Shown in pieces: positions 30,965-43,159 of a stretch of 64,000 bases of DNA. Source of the DNA: Anaspis maculata (Eukaryota > Arthropoda > Insecta > Coleoptera > Scraptiidae); the NCBI GenBank assembly GCA_949128115.1, contig OX421962.1, positions 11,855,262-11,919,261 on the forward strand, read 5' to 3'. The position numbers were made by a program, and so were the translations under genes. The notes below the pieces were generated by a model that searched no databases, was not told the DNA's origin, and saw only the letters and a program-made list of their open reading frames with translations. Numbering within the stretch: position 1 is the stretch's first letter; the number at the start of each line of letters is the position of its first letter.

Positions 30965-32300
30965 ATGGATTTGCTTGAATTTAGCTGAAGATACATAACT
31001 GGAGATACCTCATTCAATTAAAAACCAACTTGCGGTTCAGTACACTAAGTGCTAAATAGTGCCCGCCACAAAGTATGCAAATGGTGCACGTAACATATTC
31101 ATTGCCTATTTCAATATTCAGTATAAATCTAGCCTAAGGTGTAAGTCCCGGCTTCGCAATGTATTGAATACGGGCGGGTAGCCAAAGCGGGATTACACCC
31201 AAGCTACACCAATAATAGTCGTTTTATATTACTTCCATTTGCTCCTTTTTCACCACATCGATAGTAATCAATGCCCGCACATATCGTAGAGCTTGTAATC
31301 ACCGATCCAGAAACACCGCACCGTCGTTCTTCAGCAGCCATTTCCGTGTACTAATAATTAATACCGCATAGAGAAAATGAGATTTCGAGAGCTTTAGCGA
31401 AATCTGCCACATGAGCGCTGTTAAAATTATTATTATGCCTCTCATGTAGCACTGCAGACGATTATCCTCGAGGCCTATAAACACACCCGAGCAGTAAATC
31501 TTGGCAACCGCCCGCACACCCTCACACAGACAACCCTTTTGGTGGACCTTTAATAACACTTAGATACACACCGAAATTTGCTTCATAGAAAGGTCCGTCG
31601 AGAGAGCGGCTGGTGAGAGAGATTTCCGCATTATCTCTTCCGCAACCTCACACATACAGCACCCATACCATCCTGCCACAGCACCATTGTTTAATGCGAT
31701 GGTGGTGCTGTGTGGAAAATTACATCAGGTTTAATTTCCGGAACGATACCGCCACCGTGCACATTGCCAGCCGTGCACTAATAATAAAAATTGCCCGGCC
31801 GCAGTGAATGTCGTTATTTAAATTTCGATTTTTCAAATTGGCTCCATTAACTTGGGGGGAGGGCCCATGGTGGTCCTCCATGTGCCGTATCCGCATTATG
31901 AGCGGTTAATATATCCGTATTTCCGTTTATTAAATTTCGGGTGGAATAGGGGCGGGCCGCCGCCGCGCGGCCGGTTATTTCCAACATCCTGGCAAATATT
32001 AACCGATCCGAGAGGGTTTTCGGTATTTATAAGCCGCGATAAGGGTAGGGCCGTCATATTTAAAATATATTAAATTTTTAGTAGGACGCCGCCGCCGGTT
32101 TTATTGCCGGCATCGTGGGAACGGGAGGAAATGGATTTCGGGGTCCCTCTCTCTGTCGTGCGTCCATGAATTAAACATCGTAATCTTGCAAATCCCTCAT
32201 GTTTCACCCTGTGTGTGTGTGTCCAGCCCATAAGATTGCTTGCGTTACAAAGCGCTGACAGATGAGAACTTTCGATTTTATTCACTGCCAAGTCACTAAA
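30965..32300. other. Unrecognised sequence, no supported gene
   Basis: Includes GC-rich patches (31,940-31,975; 32,080-32,110) and several short frames on both strands without domains. No terminal or tandem structure was found. Confidence 0.4.
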
Positions 32301-32324
32301 GACGTTGAAGTGACGTCTCTCACA

Positions 32325-32640
32325 ACAATTAACTGTTTTTGGTCCTCTACACAGAATGATTGGGCAATGGCCGGTTTCAGAACTCTGTTCACTCTCTCAA
32401 CCGGATTTGCTCGAGAGGTATATGGGGCGATGTCATTTGTTTGGATCCAGTATTCTTCCACCGTTTTATAAAATTTCTTATCGAACTGCGGTTCGTTGTC
32501 TGTTATGATGTCGGTTGGGCATCTGAATCTCAATATGATCTATCGTTGAACGCTTTCCACACGATGTTTGTTTTCCTGAGCGGATGGCACTCGACGCATT
32601 TCGTAAGCCTATCGCGGAATACAAGTAGGAATACCATACC
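32325..32640 (-). pseudogene. Gypsy integrase core fragment, longest dispersed copy
   Basis: The - strand frame 32,282-32,533 encodes CPTDIITDNEPQFDKKFYKT, then EYWIQTNDIAPYTS, RANPVERVNRVLK and AIAQS. Upstream, in shifted frames, FRDRLTKCVECHPLRK and KAFNDRS are visible, so this copy reaches back toward the first catalytic Asp. It shows which parent protein the shorter copies come from: a Ty3/gypsy integrase that is neither the errantivirus nor the element at 58.7-62 kb. Confidence 0.8.
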
Positions 32641-32933
32641 TTGACTACGTTGAGATCACGTCCAACTGCCCTCAAAACATCGTGGCAAATGTGATTTTCT
32701 CCCTGCGCAAAAGTGAAATGTAGCATAAAATTGACGTCGCCTCTGGGAATACGACGTTTTTGAACAGCGAACAATAGCGTTGATTCACAACTCCAAAATC
32801 ACGTCCAGCTGCTGTCAGTCAAACCGTTGCTGGTAAATATAGCATCAAACGCTGTTTTCTTACATGTGCTATCGTAAAAATAACGTTCTCATTTGTCTAG
32901 AAGGATGACGTCAATTTCTGACAATGACCTCTA
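32640..32933. repeat. ACGT-rich repeat, unit 1
   Basis: Contains ACGTTGAGATCACGTCCAAC and CGTAAAAATAACGTTCTCAT, the landmarks of the repeat that continues at 33,539-35,030 and recurs at 39,715-40,210. Confidence 0.75.
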
Positions 32934-32935
32934 TA

Positions 32936-33536
32936 CAAGGTGATTCATCCTCCACAGATTTCACGTTTTATTCGGAAGCCTTTCATGGTAGATCAATCAA
33001 AATTTCAGGATATGCTGTACCAATCACGTTCTTTCAGGAGATAAGGTCATTGCAAATACAGGGTGATTCGAAAGCACAAGAAATAATTCCAGATAAATTA
33101 AGAACAAATATTTTTTCTCGCTGTTTGAAACACTCTGTATTTAAAGAGGTCTCATTATCTGAAAGATCGTTAATAACGAAGCCAATTTCAAAAATTTAGC
33201 TTCTGAACAAAACGAGAGTTCGCGAGGTGATTCATTGACCATAGATCATTCTCCGGAAACTTACGTTTTATTCGAAAGACTTCCATCATAAGTCAGTTAA
33301 ATTTTAAAGATAAGCTTTGCTGGTCACATCCTTTCTGAAACGGAGGCCGTCAAAATGTAAAAAAATTAACCTACGATAAGTTTTGATTTTTTCCTTCTTT
33401 CAAGTCACCCTGTTTTTAGTCATGCTCTAATTTCCTGAAAGAACGTGATCGGTAAAGGATATTCTGAAAATCTGGTCGATCTACCATAAAAGACTTCCGA
33501 AAAAAACGTGAAATCCGTGGAGGATTAATCACCCTG
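32936..33536. mobile_element. Foldback/TIR element, TIR CAAGGTGATT, TA duplication
   Basis: The left end CAAGGTGATTCATCCTCCAC and right end GTGGAGGATTAATCACCCTG are inverse, with pairing extending about 110 bp (TTTCACGTTTTATTCGG; GGTAGATC; CGTTCTTTCAGGA). TA lies on both sides (32,934-32,935; 33,537-33,538). The surrounding ACGT repeat offers unoccupied sister sites at 34,170-34,195 and 34,700-34,715, where the same flanks are continuous. That confirms insertion. The interior holds additional partial copies of the termini. Confidence 0.85.
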
Positions 33537-33538
33537 TA

Positions 33539-35030
33539 CAGTGGCGCAGATCCTTAACGTTGAAATCACGTCCAACTGTCGTATTTCAGCCATTATTGTT
33601 CGATTGAACTAAAGCTAGCAAAAAGTCGCATTTTCAACTGTATTATCTTCTTGAATGTGATAACGAGAAAAAAACGTTTCTGCAACCGTATTCCCAATGA
33701 AATTCTTTTGATCAAGAACTTAAAAATCACGTTTTTTTTTCATTCTGACCTAGAATGAAACGTACGATCAAGTTTGACTGTTCCCCAAATAATTGTTGCA
33801 GACAAACTTTTTTTCTCGAATGAAAAAATATACAGGATATCGTAAAAACTCCCTGAAAGTCACGTATTTTGCTTTTGGGAATGCAACGTAATTTGAGCTT
33901 CAGATAGTAACGTTGATTCACAACCACAAAGTCACCCCGAACTGCTGTAATTCGAAACGTTGCCGCAAATGTTCCGTGTGATCAAAAACTTTATTACTCA
34001 AGGGAGGCTGTGGCCTCGCCAAAATCAGCCTTGTTTGCCTGCCAATGACCAGGACCACAGCTTTCCCTAAGTTGAAGATTTTGATCATACGGTATTATCA
34101 ACGTTGTTTTCTTGAATGTGATAACGTAAAAATAACGTTCTCATTTGTTCAGGAGGATGACTCTGATTTTGACTAAGACATTCATACGGTGGCATAGATC
34201 CGTAACGTTGAAATCACGTCTAACTAACGTCTTTCATCCATCATTGTCCGAGTGAATTTGCTGGTAGCCGCATTTTCAACTGTATTATTTTCTTTAATGC
34301 GATAACGAAGAGAAAACGTTTCTGCAACCACATTTTGAATGAAATAATTTTGATCCACAACGCAAAAATCACGTTTTTTTCCAGTCTAGCCGAGAGTGAA
34401 GCGTAACATCTAAATAGTTCAACTGATCCCTAGAAGGACGTTGCAGACAAACGTTTTATCTCGAATAAAATAATCTACAGGATAACGTAAAAACGCCCTG
34501 GAAGTTACGTATTCTACCTTTGGGAATATAACGTTATTTGAACTTCAAACAGTAACGTTGATTCACGACCACAAAATCACGTCGAACTGCTGTAATTCGA
34601 AACGTTGCCAGCAAATATATCATCATACGTTGTTTTCTTGAATGTGGTAACGTAGAAATAACGTTCTCGTTTGTCTAGAAGAATGACTATTTTTGACAAT
34701 GAAATACAGTACAGTGGCGCAAATTCGTAACGTTGAAATCACATTCAACTCCCGTCTTTCAGCCATTATTCTCCAAATGAATTTGCCGGTAGCCGCATTT
34801 TCAACTGAACTATCTCGAATGCGATAACGAGAAAAAAACGTTTCTGCAACCACATTTTCAATGAAATGATTTGATCAAGAACACAAAAAAAATTCGCAGT
34901 CTGGCCAAGAATGAAACGTGAGATCTAGTTGACCTGTTTCCCAAAAATATTTTGCATACACACGTTTTTCTCTTGAATGAAATATCGTACAGTATAAAGT
35001 AAAAAAAACACCTTTTAGATTCACGTACTA
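33539..35030. repeat. ACGT-rich tandem repeat, ~520-bp period
   Basis: The landmark AACGTTGAAATCACGTC recurs at about 33,556, 34,203 and 34,727, and GTAAAAATAACGTTCTCAT or its variants at about 34,127 and 34,650. Spacing is near 524 bp where uninterrupted. Units are dense in ACGT and AACGTT words (ATCACGTT, ATAACG). Confidence 0.8.
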
Positions 35031-35690
35031 GCTGTCACCGGCGCCGGCAAGCCGTCGCCTGGGTGACAGCTATGGTTGAAAAGTAGACAGGGAATTTGTT
35101 CCACTGACACCGGACAAGTGGAAAGGGGATTGTATACATGATGTTGATTTTCGGTTGTTTTAGGCAGATGTCAGGTTTTCCTTTGGCGAGTTTAGTAATT
35201 TCATGCATGTCCGTCGATAGTGTTTTGGTCAGTTGAAGTTTTTCAAGAGGCGTAAGCAACGACTGTAAGAGTAACAAGAAATCGAAAAGATGTTTGTTTT
35301 TCGCGTGTTTTGAAATTTCTGCCTCGACTTATAGGGTTCTATTGTGAACGAAACGCATGTCAGTGGGTGGTGTCTGGTCAGTGAAGAGTTGTCGGAAAAA
35401 ATCGATACACCATTATTTTGTTCATTAATATGTATTTCTACTTTTGATCAAGGTAACTCCTAAAAATACTGGAAACATGAGGAAGCTTTGAAAATGAAAG
35501 CGACGATATGTGTTATGAAAACCTGAACCGTGAAGAGGTACTGTCGTGGGACACACCGTGTAGTGGAAGGAAAAGCAGAACCGTGTAGGTATTTGTAATA
35601 TTCAGGAGCCTTTCTAAATATTTGTAGGAGAAATTGAGATGGAATAAAAATAAGTGCAAAATTCCAAATTTGACAGTTACGTTCCAATTG
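35030..35690. other. Unrecognised sequence before the 119-bp array
   Basis: Starts with AGCTGTCACCGGCGCCGG, and a similar GCCTGGGTGACAGCTA follows 30 bp later, forming a small inverted pair. An 80-codon - strand frame (35,035-35,277) contains LTKTLSTDMHEITKLAKG but no recognised domain. Confidence 0.4.
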
Positions 35691-37885
35691 TTCATCTGAA
35701 CCAAGTCTAGGTTTGAAAACTCAATAAATTCGGTTGAAAAAAGCAAGAGTCCAATACACAGCGGCTTCAAACTGCGAAAATGTCGAATTTGACAAATGTG
35801 TTTCGATTATCCATCTTGACTAAGTCTTTGTTCAAAATCTCAATATAATCTGTTGAAAAATACAAAAGTTCAAGATGATAGCCTTGCGAATGTCAAAATG
35901 GCAGATTTGACAGATGCATCTCAATTAATTGTCTACTTCAAGTAGGTAAAGGTTTGAAATATCAATCGGATAAGTTGAAAAATACAAATGTTCAATATGG
36001 CGCCCTCTTGGAACGTTAAGAATCAAAATTTGACAGATGCATTTCCATTGTCAACTTCAAGTGGGTATAGGTTCAAAATCCCAATCAGATCGCTTGAAAA
36101 ATACAACAGTTCAATATGGCGGCCTCTTGAAACGTCAAAAATCAAAATTTGACAGATGCATTTTGATCGCCAACCTCAAGTCGGTGTAGATTTAAGATCT
36201 CAATCAGATCGGTTGAACAATGCAAAAATTCAATATGGCGACCTCTTGAAACGTCAAAAATCAAAATTTGACAGACACGTTTTGATCGCCAATCTCAAGT
36301 AGCTATGGGTCCAAAATCCCAATCAGATCGGTTGAAAAATGCAAAAGTTCAATATGGCGGCCTGTTGAAACGTCAAAAATCAAAATTTGACAGATGCGTT
36401 TTGATCGTCAATCTCAAGTGGCTATGGGTTCAAATTCCCAATCAGATCAGTTGAGAACTGTGAAAGTTCAATATGGCGGCCTTTTGAAACGTCAAAAACC
36501 AAAATTTGACAGCTGCATATCGATCGCCAACCTCCAAGTGGGTAAAGGTTAGAATCCCAATCAGATCGCTTGAAAAATACAACAGTTCAATATGGCGGCC
36601 TCTTGAAACGTCAAAAATCAAAATTTCACAGATGCATTTTGATCGCCAACCTCAAGTCGGTGTGGATTTAAGATCTCAATCAGATTGGTTGAACAATGCA
36701 AAAATTCAATATGGCGGCCTCTTGGAACGTCAAAAATCAAAAGTTGACAGATACGTTTTGATCGCCAATCTCAAGTGGCTATGGGTCCAAAATCCCAATC
36801 AGATCGGTTGAAAAATGCAAAAGTTCAATATGGCGGCCTGTTGAAACGTCAAAAATCAAAATTTGACAGATGCGTTTTGATTGTCAATCTCAAGTGGCTA
36901 TGGGTTCAAATTCCCAATCAGATCAGTTGAGAACTGTGAAAGTTCAATATGGCGGCCTTTTGAAACGTCAAAAACCAAAATTTGACAGCTGCATATCGAT
37001 CGCCAACCTCCAAGTGGGTAAAGGTTAAAATCCCAATCAGATCGCTTGAAAAATACAACAGTTCAATATGGCGGCCTCTTGAATCGTCAAAAATCAAAAT
37101 TTCACAGATGCATTTTGATCGCCAACCTCAAGTCGGTGTGGATTTAAGATCTCAATCAGATTGGTTGAACAATGCAAAAATTCAATATGGCGGCCTCTTG
37201 GAACGTCAAAAATCAAAAGTTGACAGATACGTTTTGATCGCCAATCTCAAGTGGCTATGGGTCCAAAATCCCAATCAGATCGGTTGAAAAATGCAAAAGT
37301 TCAATATGGCGGCCTGTTGAAACGTCAAAAATCAAAATTTGACAGATTTGTTTTGATCGCCAATCTCAAGTGGCTATGGGCTCAAACTCCCAATCAGATC
37401 AGTTGAGAAATGTGAAAGTTCAATATAGCGGCCTCTTGAAACGTCAAAAAATCAAAATTTGACAGCTGCATTTCGATCGCCAACCTCCAAGTGGGTATAG
37501 GTCCAAAGTCCCAATCAGATCGGTTGAAGAATGCAAAAGTTCAATATGGCGGCCTGTTGAAACGTCAAAAACCAAAATTTGACAGATGCATTTTGATCGC
37601 CAACCTCAAGTGGGTGTAGATTTAGAATCTCAATCAAATCGGTTGAACAATGCAAAAATTCAATATGGCGGCCTCTTGAAACGTCAAAAACCAAAATTTG
37701 ACAGCTGCATTTCGATTGCCAACCTCCAAGTGGGTAGAGATCCAAAATCCCAATCAGATCGGTTGAAAAATGCAAAAGTTCAATATGGCGGCCTGTTGAA
37801 ACGTCAAAAATCCAAATTTGACAGATGCATTCAGACAATCTTTTTCAAGTTGGCAAAGGTTCAAAATCCCAATCGGATGTTGTGG
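35690..37885. repeat. 119-bp tandem array, about 18 units
   Basis: The block CAATATGGCGGCCTCTTGAA with ACGTCAAAAATCAAAATTTG recurs every 118-120 bp: 35,995; 36,113; 36,231; 36,351; 36,469; 36,590; 36,708; 36,827; 36,945; 37,065; 37,184; 37,303; 37,421; 37,541; 37,659; 37,782 (approximate starts). More diverged units occur to the left, from about 35,690. A four-unit block of 476 bp is duplicated almost perfectly: 36,506-36,811 and 36,982-37,287 encode near-identical 101-codon frames. The frames on both strands are by-products of the repeat. Confidence 0.95.
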
Positions 37886-37978
37886 TAATGATGATAGAAA
37901 AATGTCATGTAACGATTTCCGCTTTCATCATTACATTTACTCGCGAAAACGTCCATAACTGTCAGCATCATTCCAACG

Positions 37979-38625
37979 TATTTAAGAGTCCTCTGTACGC
38001 TTAAAGCAGCTCCGACTAAAAGGCCTCTAATTCGAAGGCAGTGATTCTCTTTCAACTGGTATTTGGTGATTAGACTTCATATCTCCATAAAAACATGTGA
38101 AAGAAAAAAAATCCGAGAAAAGCCGATCACAGCCGAAGATAGTCAAATTTTACGGGCGCCATCCTAGGGCCTTTATTTGACTTGGAAAGAAAATTCCTTT
38201 TTCCAAGGTGGACTCTCTACAGTGTTCTGTACCAACGTACCGGGTGATTTTTTAATAAAATATCTGGAGCCGAAGTTATTTGGCTCTGAAAATTATTTAA
38301 AAAATGCTCAAAAATTTGGAGCCTTATATCTTCAGCTGAAAATTTTTCACTGAAAAACCACCCGGTACGATTGTGCAGAATACTGTTGAGAGTCCATCCT
38401 GGAAAAAGGATTATTGTTTCAAGTCAAATAAAGGCCCCAGGGTGGCGCGCGTAAGATTTGACCATCTTCGGCTGTGATCAGTTTTTCTCGGATTTTTTCG
38501 CGTTTACATGTTTATATAGAGATATAAAGTGGAATCTCCAAATGCCAGTTCAAAGAAAATCACCGGCTTTGATTTAGAAGCATTTTAGTTGGAGCCACTC
38601 TGAGCGTACAGAGGACTCTTAAAAG
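37979..38625. mobile_element. Foldback element, ~300-bp arms
   Basis: The left arm starting TTAAGAGTCCTCTGTACGCT pairs with the right arm ending GCGTACAGAGGACTCTTAA. Inner pairs include GCCGATCACAGCCGAAGAT with ATCTTCGGCTGTGATCAG and ACCGGGTGATTTTT with AAAAACCACCCGGT, around a centre near 38,300. There is no coding capacity. The target duplication was not resolved. Confidence 0.85.
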
Positions 38626-38629
38626 CACT

Positions 38630-39710
38630 CGCGAAAAATAGGCCCGAATGGTTCGCGACAAATCGCCTTGAAGGTGTGCCGTCACTGCTGTGACATTACA
38701 TTGACATTTGCAAATGGCACAACACAACTGCGACCTATGACTGCGACGCTCATTAATTGTTGCCGATGTTTGTAGTGATATTTTGGAAAATTTGACAAGA
38801 AAAACTCCGAAACAAGGACGCACATCTAAACACGAACCCTTTCTTGAGGTGTAGCCAAAGGTTCCGATGGAATTATCATGGATTCCGTAGAAAACAAGTC
38901 GCGACAAGGAACCCCTGTAACCGACATGAACTTTGCTCTGGCGGCCCGAAAAGGCCCCTTTATCGAAATGTGAAGCCGCTGGAAATTGCAAATAAATTGT
39001 GAGTACCCCCCCGATGTGTTCTGTCCCCAAATCAACATCAACTTATCTGTTTTTTTGTGAAATTACTCCGTCAACGTCAGACACGGCCCGCGAAATCTAA
39101 GCGAAATGCCTTATTATTTGAAGGAGACCTTGTGTTTCTGGTGCCTGGCAAACGCCCACGGGTCTCCTGGACCGCTACGGTAACATTTCGTACCCTGACA
39201 GGGTCATTTTTTCCAAAAGCACTGTTGAAATGCCCCGAAGTGTTGTGTTTTCCCAAAACCCAGAGCGTCAATTTGACGTTTCTGTCACTTTGGCCGTGCC
39301 GTGTTCCAATTTCAACATTTTTCGGCTAAATTTCAAGAAAAGCCCCGCCAAATGGCCTGCAACGGACGAAACCGAGCCCCCGCAAACCCCCCGGTCGGCA
39401 TTTCACACCAAATTTCCCGAAATTCTCCCCGAAAAGCCGAATTTTTGCCGCTAAAACGTAACAAGATGTTTGGAATGGAATACTCGAAGCGGCGGTTCCC
39501 TGGAAAAAATTGGAATGAATTATGAATTTTCGAAAAATCTTCTCAAATTCGGCAGAAATTTTGGAAATTTTCCATCGTCAACTTGTATTGCGGTTCGTTT
39601 GCGAAAAATTTTTAAAAAATACCCCGTCAAAATCCGACGTCTGGTTTTCACAAACTCCTGCCAGACGTCGTTAAGTTTTCACACGGGTTAGTTTCGGGTG
39701 ATTTTGCCTT
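38630..39710. other. Unrecognised sequence, no supported gene
   Basis: Moderate-GC sequence with many short overlapping frames on both strands (for example 38,560-39,030 - and 39,230-39,454 +). No domain, tandem structure or termini were recognised. Confidence 0.4.
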
Positions 39711-39714
39711 TTTG

Positions 39715-40210
39715 AAAACAACCTTACAAGACAATAACGTTGGTTCACAACCTCGAAATGACGCCGAACTGCTGTAATTGAAAACGATGTTGGCAACCAT
39801 ATCAGTCGTTATTTTTGTGAATATCATTACGTATACGTAACGTTTTCATTTGTTTAGGAGTATGACGTCTACGTCTAACAATGATCGCCCTGTAATAACA
39901 CAGTTTGTCACGTTAAGATCACGTCGAGCTGTCGACTTCCAGCCAATATTATTGTCCAAACGACTGGTTTGCTGGATAGATTGCGCTGATAGTTGCATTT
40001 CCAACGTTATTTTCTAGGATACAATAACGCGAAAATAACTAGCCGAAAGCTTGAAATTCAACATGTTTCGAACTTCACACGATGAGCTTGAGTTGAAGTA
40101 GGTATTAAGACAACGTGTAATTGTCCTCCAAAGCAACATTGCTGCAACTTTTTGATACGTCGTTTAAATGCGATAACGTCGAAATGACGTCGTAGTTGTC
40201 CGGAAATAAA
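39715..40210. repeat. ACGT-rich repeat, distant unit
   Basis: Carries the same landmarks as 33,539-35,030 (ACGTTGGTTCACAACC, GTAACGTTTTCATTTG, ACGTTAAGATCACGTCG) in the same order, but more diverged and about 4.7 kb away. Confidence 0.75.
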
Positions 40211-40379
40211 ACACTTTTCAAAGTGACGTCTTGAAAATCACGTGACTTGGACGCATTAACGGTAATATACCAAAGGTTGCATCTGTCTGGGTGTTTATTT
40301 TTTGAATCAGTGAGCCATATCACATTGTCATCCAAAAGAGACGTTTCTAGTCATTTTTTGAACGTTATCTGAATCTGAT

Positions 40380-40560
40380 ATCTGAAAATGTTGACACGCT
40401 CCAAAGAACGGCGGTGTAATCGCTGAGCAAAAGGGCCTCGAGACGAAGATGGCGGGAATGTGATACACTTCAGGCGGCGGTGAAATGTTGGCACGCTCCA
40501 AAAGACGGTGGTGTAATCGCTGAGCGAAAGTCCTCGAGACGAAGACGAAGGCGATGATAC
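40380..40560. repeat. ~100-bp imperfect direct duplication
   Basis: GACACGCTCCAAAGAACGGC, GGTGTAATCGCTGAGC and CTCGAGACGAAGA occur twice, about 103 bp apart. Confidence 0.75.
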
Positions 40561-40564
40561 AGCA

Positions 40565-42526
40565 CTTCTTGACGAATAACGATTTCTGAGCTTGAAAATG
40601 ACAAAATTACGTGAATTTGAAGTGATGCTGGCTGCTGACGTGATTTCGTTCACGGAATAAATGCGGCTTTCACCAGAGACTTCCACGACGCGGATGACGT
40701 AACTTCGTACTTCAAAATTACGGCGGATTGCTGCGATACTAACTTGGTTCTGCTTTACTGGATTGCAGCGGAATGAACTTTTCTTTATATTTTAGAATTG
40801 TTTCTTCACGACGCTCGTTCCATTGCGTTTATCCATCCAGTTGAACCCAACTGGGCATGGAAAAACCGGCCTCGAGCATCGATAAACTTGACGCGGCCAC
40901 TATCCTGACGGCTGCACGACATTTGATAGCACAGAACTCGAGGATTTTCACCGTGAAAGGACTATAAAAACCCGACCACCATCAAGAGCCAAACCCACAC
41001 AACCCAGCCCAACCCAAACTGCCTCGCGTAATCTTGTTATGCGGGCTTTACAGTCTTACGTAATTTAAACTAATTACCAGTTTTTGCTGACTGTTTGCAA
41101 TTTACCCCCGGCAGGCATTGCGATGTCGCTGCGGTTATCCACTTAACCCTGTGCACCACCGCCGCCGCCCCCGCTCCCGCCCCCGTCCCTTATCCGTTTC
41201 GCGATTCCACAACCCGACGAGACCCTTAGTTTATGAATATTTCAGGATTAATCCTGATTAAAGAGCACAGAGCGAGCTGGTGGTGGTGGTGGTGGTGGTG
41301 GTGTGCACCTTGCCATATAATATACGGGCGGGTGTAGTGCATTTTGATGGCGGCGCGGTTAGGGAGAACGCAGGAAGGCTGGCGGCAGCGACACACCATT
41401 CTCATTACATTTCCCAGACGGATGGCGAGCAAGCAAGCGAAGCAACACGGCGCTGGCGCGCCTCAGGTTACATTATGCACATCCAAATTATATTGTAAGG
41501 ACGCGAGAGGGAGGAGGAACAATTCACCTGGGCAGAGAGGGAGGTAATGGGTATTATACACAGCGGGAAGTTAAATTGAGAGGAGTCCGAGTGGAGAAGA
41601 GCCTCGGGGTGTTATTAGAATTATGATTATTGAATTAGGCACGGAGAGGGCCGCGGTGCGCGGGGATCTGCGAGAGCCAGACAGCTTGTTGCTGGAGGAT
41701 CACTCGAAAACGGATACCCCCGCTCTCTGAAGTGTTCGGCGTTTCTCTCATTCAAATTCGAAGCACTCAAGTTGTCTCTGAGGAGTTTTCGGCTGAAAGA
41801 ACGATCGCTCGTCTCAGAATTACGTTTTTCTGGAATAAGACTATCTGAACTCCGGAATTTTTCAAGCGTCGCTCGATAGCAACGGCACAAACAGGTAGAA
41901 CTTACAAGAGATGTTTACGGTTTACACTTGTGTCGAAGACTTCGAAGGGAGCAACGAAAACTGCGAAAATGATCCTTTTTGCTTGCGGGACGCTTTTGCA
42001 AAAAGGCTTCCATCCTTCCCCATTTTGTCAAAGCGGAAATCCAGTAGGTCGGCAATAATCCGAACTTGTACGGTTGCGTCCCTGGGGCTGAGGTCAGTCG
42101 CTGACATTTTTGGCGCATCAAGTTTGAGCATCTGGCACAACGTTGTTCTCACCTCTTCTGTGCACAATGTTGAATTTGTTGCAGACGAACGCTTCATCCT
42201 CGTTTGAGCTCATGATTATGGACTATGGAAAATTGAAGCCAAATATTTCAACCTGTTCATAAATTCATCATGGAAAGTCATATTTTGAAAAGCGCATTTC
42301 TTTTACAAAGCCGGTTTTTTTAACCAACTACAGGCAATCGATATAAACTGTGATATTTGAGTTTTTTTCTACTTCGATTATTTTTGAGACACTATATAGA
42401 TTTACAATGTCTACATTATTACTGAAAACGATACCAAACAATGATTAAATAGTGAATTCAAAAAATATCAAAAACTGCGCTACTTCGTACCTAGTCAACA
42501 CTAACGTGAAGACTTTTTTGTTACAG
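40565..42526. other. Unrecognised sequence upstream of the first timeout exon seen
   Basis: Contains GC-rich and (TGG)n (41,279-41,301) low-complexity patches. It also contains a paired open region at 41,911-42,207, where both strands are open for about 90-98 codons and the - strand reads LCQMLKLDAPKMSATDLSPR then VQVRIIADLLDFRFDKMG. That has a protein-like look, but I do not recognise the family. The stretch is likely timeout intron or 5' flank. Confidence 0.4.
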
Positions 42527-42583
42527 ACTGCGATCGGCCAACATCAGTGCAAGAACAGCCAATCTATGGAGATGACGATGAAG
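42527..42583 (+). CDS. timeout: timeout (TIMELESS homologue), internal exon a
   Basis: A 57-bp exon between TTTTTTGTTACAG and a GTATGC donor. It encodes an acidic stretch ending IYGDDDE and leaves one base of a split codon, which the next exon completes. By itself it is too short to identify. It is assigned because its phase joins exactly to the exon at 42,644, which leads in turn into unmistakable TIMELESS sequence. In the family this acidic linker precedes the conserved central region. The protein is a replication-fork protection and checkpoint factor (partner Tipin) in the nucleus. No earlier exon was found in the window, so the ~600 N-terminal residues lie further upstream or were missed. 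Confidence 0.7.
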
Positions 42584-42643
42584 GTATGCACAGCTGTTTA
42601 TAATTTCTGAATTGAACAATGTTAATTGATGGTGTTTTTACAG

Positions 42644-42716
42644 AAGAAGACGAGGATGATCCCCACACGGTGAATTACTCGGAAGCCGATTTCGACTTCA
42701 AGGATTTTTGTGCAAG
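42644..42716 (+). CDS. timeout: timeout (TIMELESS homologue), internal exon b
   Basis: Bounded by a TTTTTACAG acceptor and a GTATAT donor after AG. It encodes EEDEDDPHTVNYSEADFDFKD then FCA and two bases of an Arg codon. The DFDFKDF segment matches the FxFxxF motif that opens the central conserved block in TIMELESS/timeout proteins. The split Arg codon is completed by the first base of the exon at 47,686. The intron that follows is 4,969 bp and is packed with repeats, a foldback element and retroelement pieces. Confidence 0.82.
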
Positions 42717-43150
42717 GTATATTTTCAACTTGATTTTTATGCTTTCTTCCTCAGAACGGATCTTTCCCAAAAGTGTAAGATTATTCAGCTTTAGACAATC
42801 TAACACACTTCAGTGTGAGAATGTTACTCGAAAACGTTCTAAGGTTCCTCCTCATCGAGATAATGAGAAGATCTATGTGAAATAATCTCCACTTTTTTCA
42901 AAGATAACTGCTCCGTAGATCTCTTTATATCTTCCTGTCTCATTGCTCAGCGGGATGTTTAGGCGCCACGCATCGTCTAGTGTTCCGGGTGTCCCAAGGT
43001 GTACAGTCGATTCGAGGTGGCGGACACGTCGGCGAACGGTGACGCTAGAATATACAAGTCGGATCAGAAAACACTCGACATATTGGCACATAATTAATAA
43101 ATATAGTAGTCATGGATATCAGTTGAGCCGCACTGCCCCACCCCCATGAC
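42717..43150. other. Start of timeout intron, unrecognised
   Basis: Intronic sequence after exon b. Short frames on both strands (42,873-43,149) have no domain. Confidence 0.5.
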
Positions 43151-43159
43151 GAAGCGGGC

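Noticed and set aside
35690..37885. Evenly spaced repeats could suggest a CRISPR array
   Set aside because: The whole 119-bp unit is repeated, spacers are not unique, and this is eukaryotic DNA with no cas genes.
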